Part shown: piece by piece, positions 5,466 through 6,351 of the stretch
How positions within the stretch are numbered: position 1 is the stretch's first letter
Layout: each line of letters begins with the position of its first letter
Assembly: GCA_028279155.1 (NCBI GenBank)
Contig: JANQST010000212.1
Span: 1-6,351, forward strand
Source of the DNA: Cyclobacteriaceae bacterium
GTDB taxonomy: Bacteria > Bacteroidota > Bacteroidia > Cytophagales > Cyclobacteriaceae
Length of the DNA stretch: 6,351 bases
Direction: 5' to 3'
Notes under the pieces: model-generated
The model's database searches: none
Seen by the model: the letters and a program-made list of their open reading frames with translations, nothing else
What the model was told of the DNA's origin: nothing
Position numbers and translations under genes: made by a program

Positions 5466-6351
5466 TATCGTGTAAAGGTCCTCAAGAATTTTATAATATG
5501 AGTTGCAAATGGCAGAGATGCTCTCTTATGTATGTTCTCGAGCCCATTGGTTTGGTAAAAAATGTGATGTTCTTTCTTGAGGTAGTTCGCTATCCTTTTT
5601 GCAGTCTCTAGCTCTAAATCTTCATAGTAAAAGTGAGCTTGAAAGAGAAGAAAATATTCGAATGCTTTACCGAGGAATTCTGCGTCAAATTTTCTGGAAA
5701 CTTCATACGAGCTACCATCATTAACATATAGTCCAAGTTCATCCAAGGTTTTGATCCACTTTTTTGCACCAAGGGTTCTTAGAACTCTGGAAAAAACGAT
5801 TGCCCAATCCTGTGCAAATCCTACATTCGTCAGAGCGGTTTTACTATCCGGGTGAATCAAATATTTTGAAAAAACATCATCGACCATCAAAAATTCCCCC
5901 TTCAAAAACAGTCTTACGAAAAGGTCGTAATCCATTCCATAATGCAAACTTTGATCTACTCCTAAATCATCACCAAAGGTATTTGTCCTGAAAAAAGAAG
6001 AGGGCTGTGGAAAGCTCATCCCAGCAAGGTATTCATAAGGTAAATGTGATTTTTCAGCTCCCTTTTCCTGACTTTTCCCATTCACCAATAGCGTCTTGCC
6101 ATGAATCAAGTTGATCTTGGGGTTATCGATGAAGTATTGATTTACTTTTTCCAGAGCCCCTGACATTAGTTGGTCATCGCTATTAATCCAGGTAGCAATA
6201 TCCCCAGTTGTTCTTTGGAGTCCCTTGTTAATCGCGTGGCTTTGGCCCTTGTCCTTCTTGCTCTCCCAATAAGTAATCTTGTCATTATATGCACGAATAA
6301 TATCCACTGATCCATCTGTACTTCCACCATCGAAAATGAAGTATTCAAGGT
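5465..6351 (-). CDS. Glycosyltransferase family 2, N-terminus off the window
   Basis: 294 codons are visible, entering at the right edge with two bases of a split codon. A GTG at 6307 is only an internal Val: the frame continues upstream through LEYFIFDGGSTDGS, the donor-binding strand that lies some 30-40 residues into such enzymes. Then come KDKGQSHAINKGL (32-44 of the visible part), TGDIATWINSDD (48-59, the metal-binding motif S-D-D), FPQPSSFFR (113-121) and GMDYDLFVRL (138-147), with the acidic residues expected at the catalytic base. This order is typical of family 2 enzymes from O-antigen and exopolysaccharide clusters. The C-terminal third (about 180-294) is helical-looking and unlike the next gene, so the two family 2 genes are not a recent duplication. 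It ends in TAATG, overlapping the next start by one base. Perhaps 30-40 residues are missing. It should be cytosolic, transferring one sugar to the growing glycan. Confidence 0.92.
   Translation of the reverse strand, partial: LEYFIFDGGSTDGSVDIIRAYNDKITYWESKKDKGQSHAINKGLQRTTGDIATWINSDDQLMSGALEKVNQYFIDNPKINLIHGKTLLVNGKSQEKGAEKSHLPYEYLAGMSFPQPSSFFRTNTFGDDLGVDQSLHYGMDYDLFVRLFLKGEFLMVDDVFSKYLIHPDSKTALTNVGFAQDWAIVFSRVLRTLGAKKWIKTLDELGLYVNDGSSYEVSRKFDAEFLGKAFEYFLLFQAHFYYEDLELETAKRIANYLKKEHHIFYQTNGLENIHKRASLPFATHIIKFLRTFTR

Noticed and set aside
5764..5991. 75-codon frame on the plus strand
   Set aside because: Antisense to the PQPSSFFR and MDYDLF motifs of a clear glycosyltransferase; no independent support.
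5465..6307. Complete 280-residue glycosyltransferase starting at GTG 6307
   Set aside because: The GTG is an internal Val; the donor-binding strand LEYFIFDGGSTDGS continues in frame to the window edge, so the gene is truncated by the window.
6166..6348. 60-codon minus-strand frame at the right edge
   Set aside because: It lies in another frame over the conserved DGGSTDGS and SDD motifs of the partial glycosyltransferase; its Arg/Thr-rich product is a shadow.
4569..6351. Recent tandem duplication of the two family 2 glycosyltransferases
   Set aside because: They share only family-wide motifs; the DGGSTDG versus DDGSTDN loops and unrelated C-terminal halves show old divergence.

Overview
The window looks like part of a surface-polysaccharide gene cluster from a member of the Bacteroidota, probably a marine or free-living Cytophagales-type bacterium. 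Four things point there: AT-rich DNA, an almost complete lack of Shine-Dalgarno sites, a signal peptide ending in Ala-Gln, and a secreted protein with split PKD-like and beta-propeller architecture of the kind found in type IX secretion (T9SS) cargo. The phylum is an inference from these traits. No marker gene is present, so genus cannot be assigned.

All supported genes are on the minus strand and are read from right to left. From the right edge they are: a family 2 glycosyltransferase that runs off the window (5465-6351); a second family 2 glycosyltransferase (4569-5465); a GT-B fold family 4-type glycosyltransferase (3373-4578); a 143-base gap; a GT-A fold 'HlpA-like' sugar-nucleotide transferase (2273-3229); a PAPS-type sulfotransferase (1351-2280); and the 5' part of a large secreted protein (1-1337) whose C-terminus lies off the left edge. 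Apart from the gap, the genes overlap by 1, 10 and 8 bases or are separated by 13 bases, so they are probably co-transcribed and translationally coupled.

The four glycosyltransferases would add successive sugars to a lipid-linked or nascent glycan in the cytoplasm. The sulfotransferase would then put sulfate on a sugar hydroxyl, which suggests a sulfated exopolysaccharide, capsule or O-antigen. The secreted propeller/PKD protein at the end of the transcript is either an unrelated neighbour or a surface partner of that glycan. The sequence does not settle which.

Oddities are mostly in translation starts. Three of the five genes whose 5' end is visible appear to start at TTG or GTG. The only clear Shine-Dalgarno site (AGGAGG) precedes the sulfotransferase. 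The secreted protein's TTG start sits between two T-runs, where a one-base change would fuse it to the sulfotransferase frame. No RNA genes, insertion sequences, CRISPR arrays or convincing terminators were seen, and there is no clear sign of an entirely new system.
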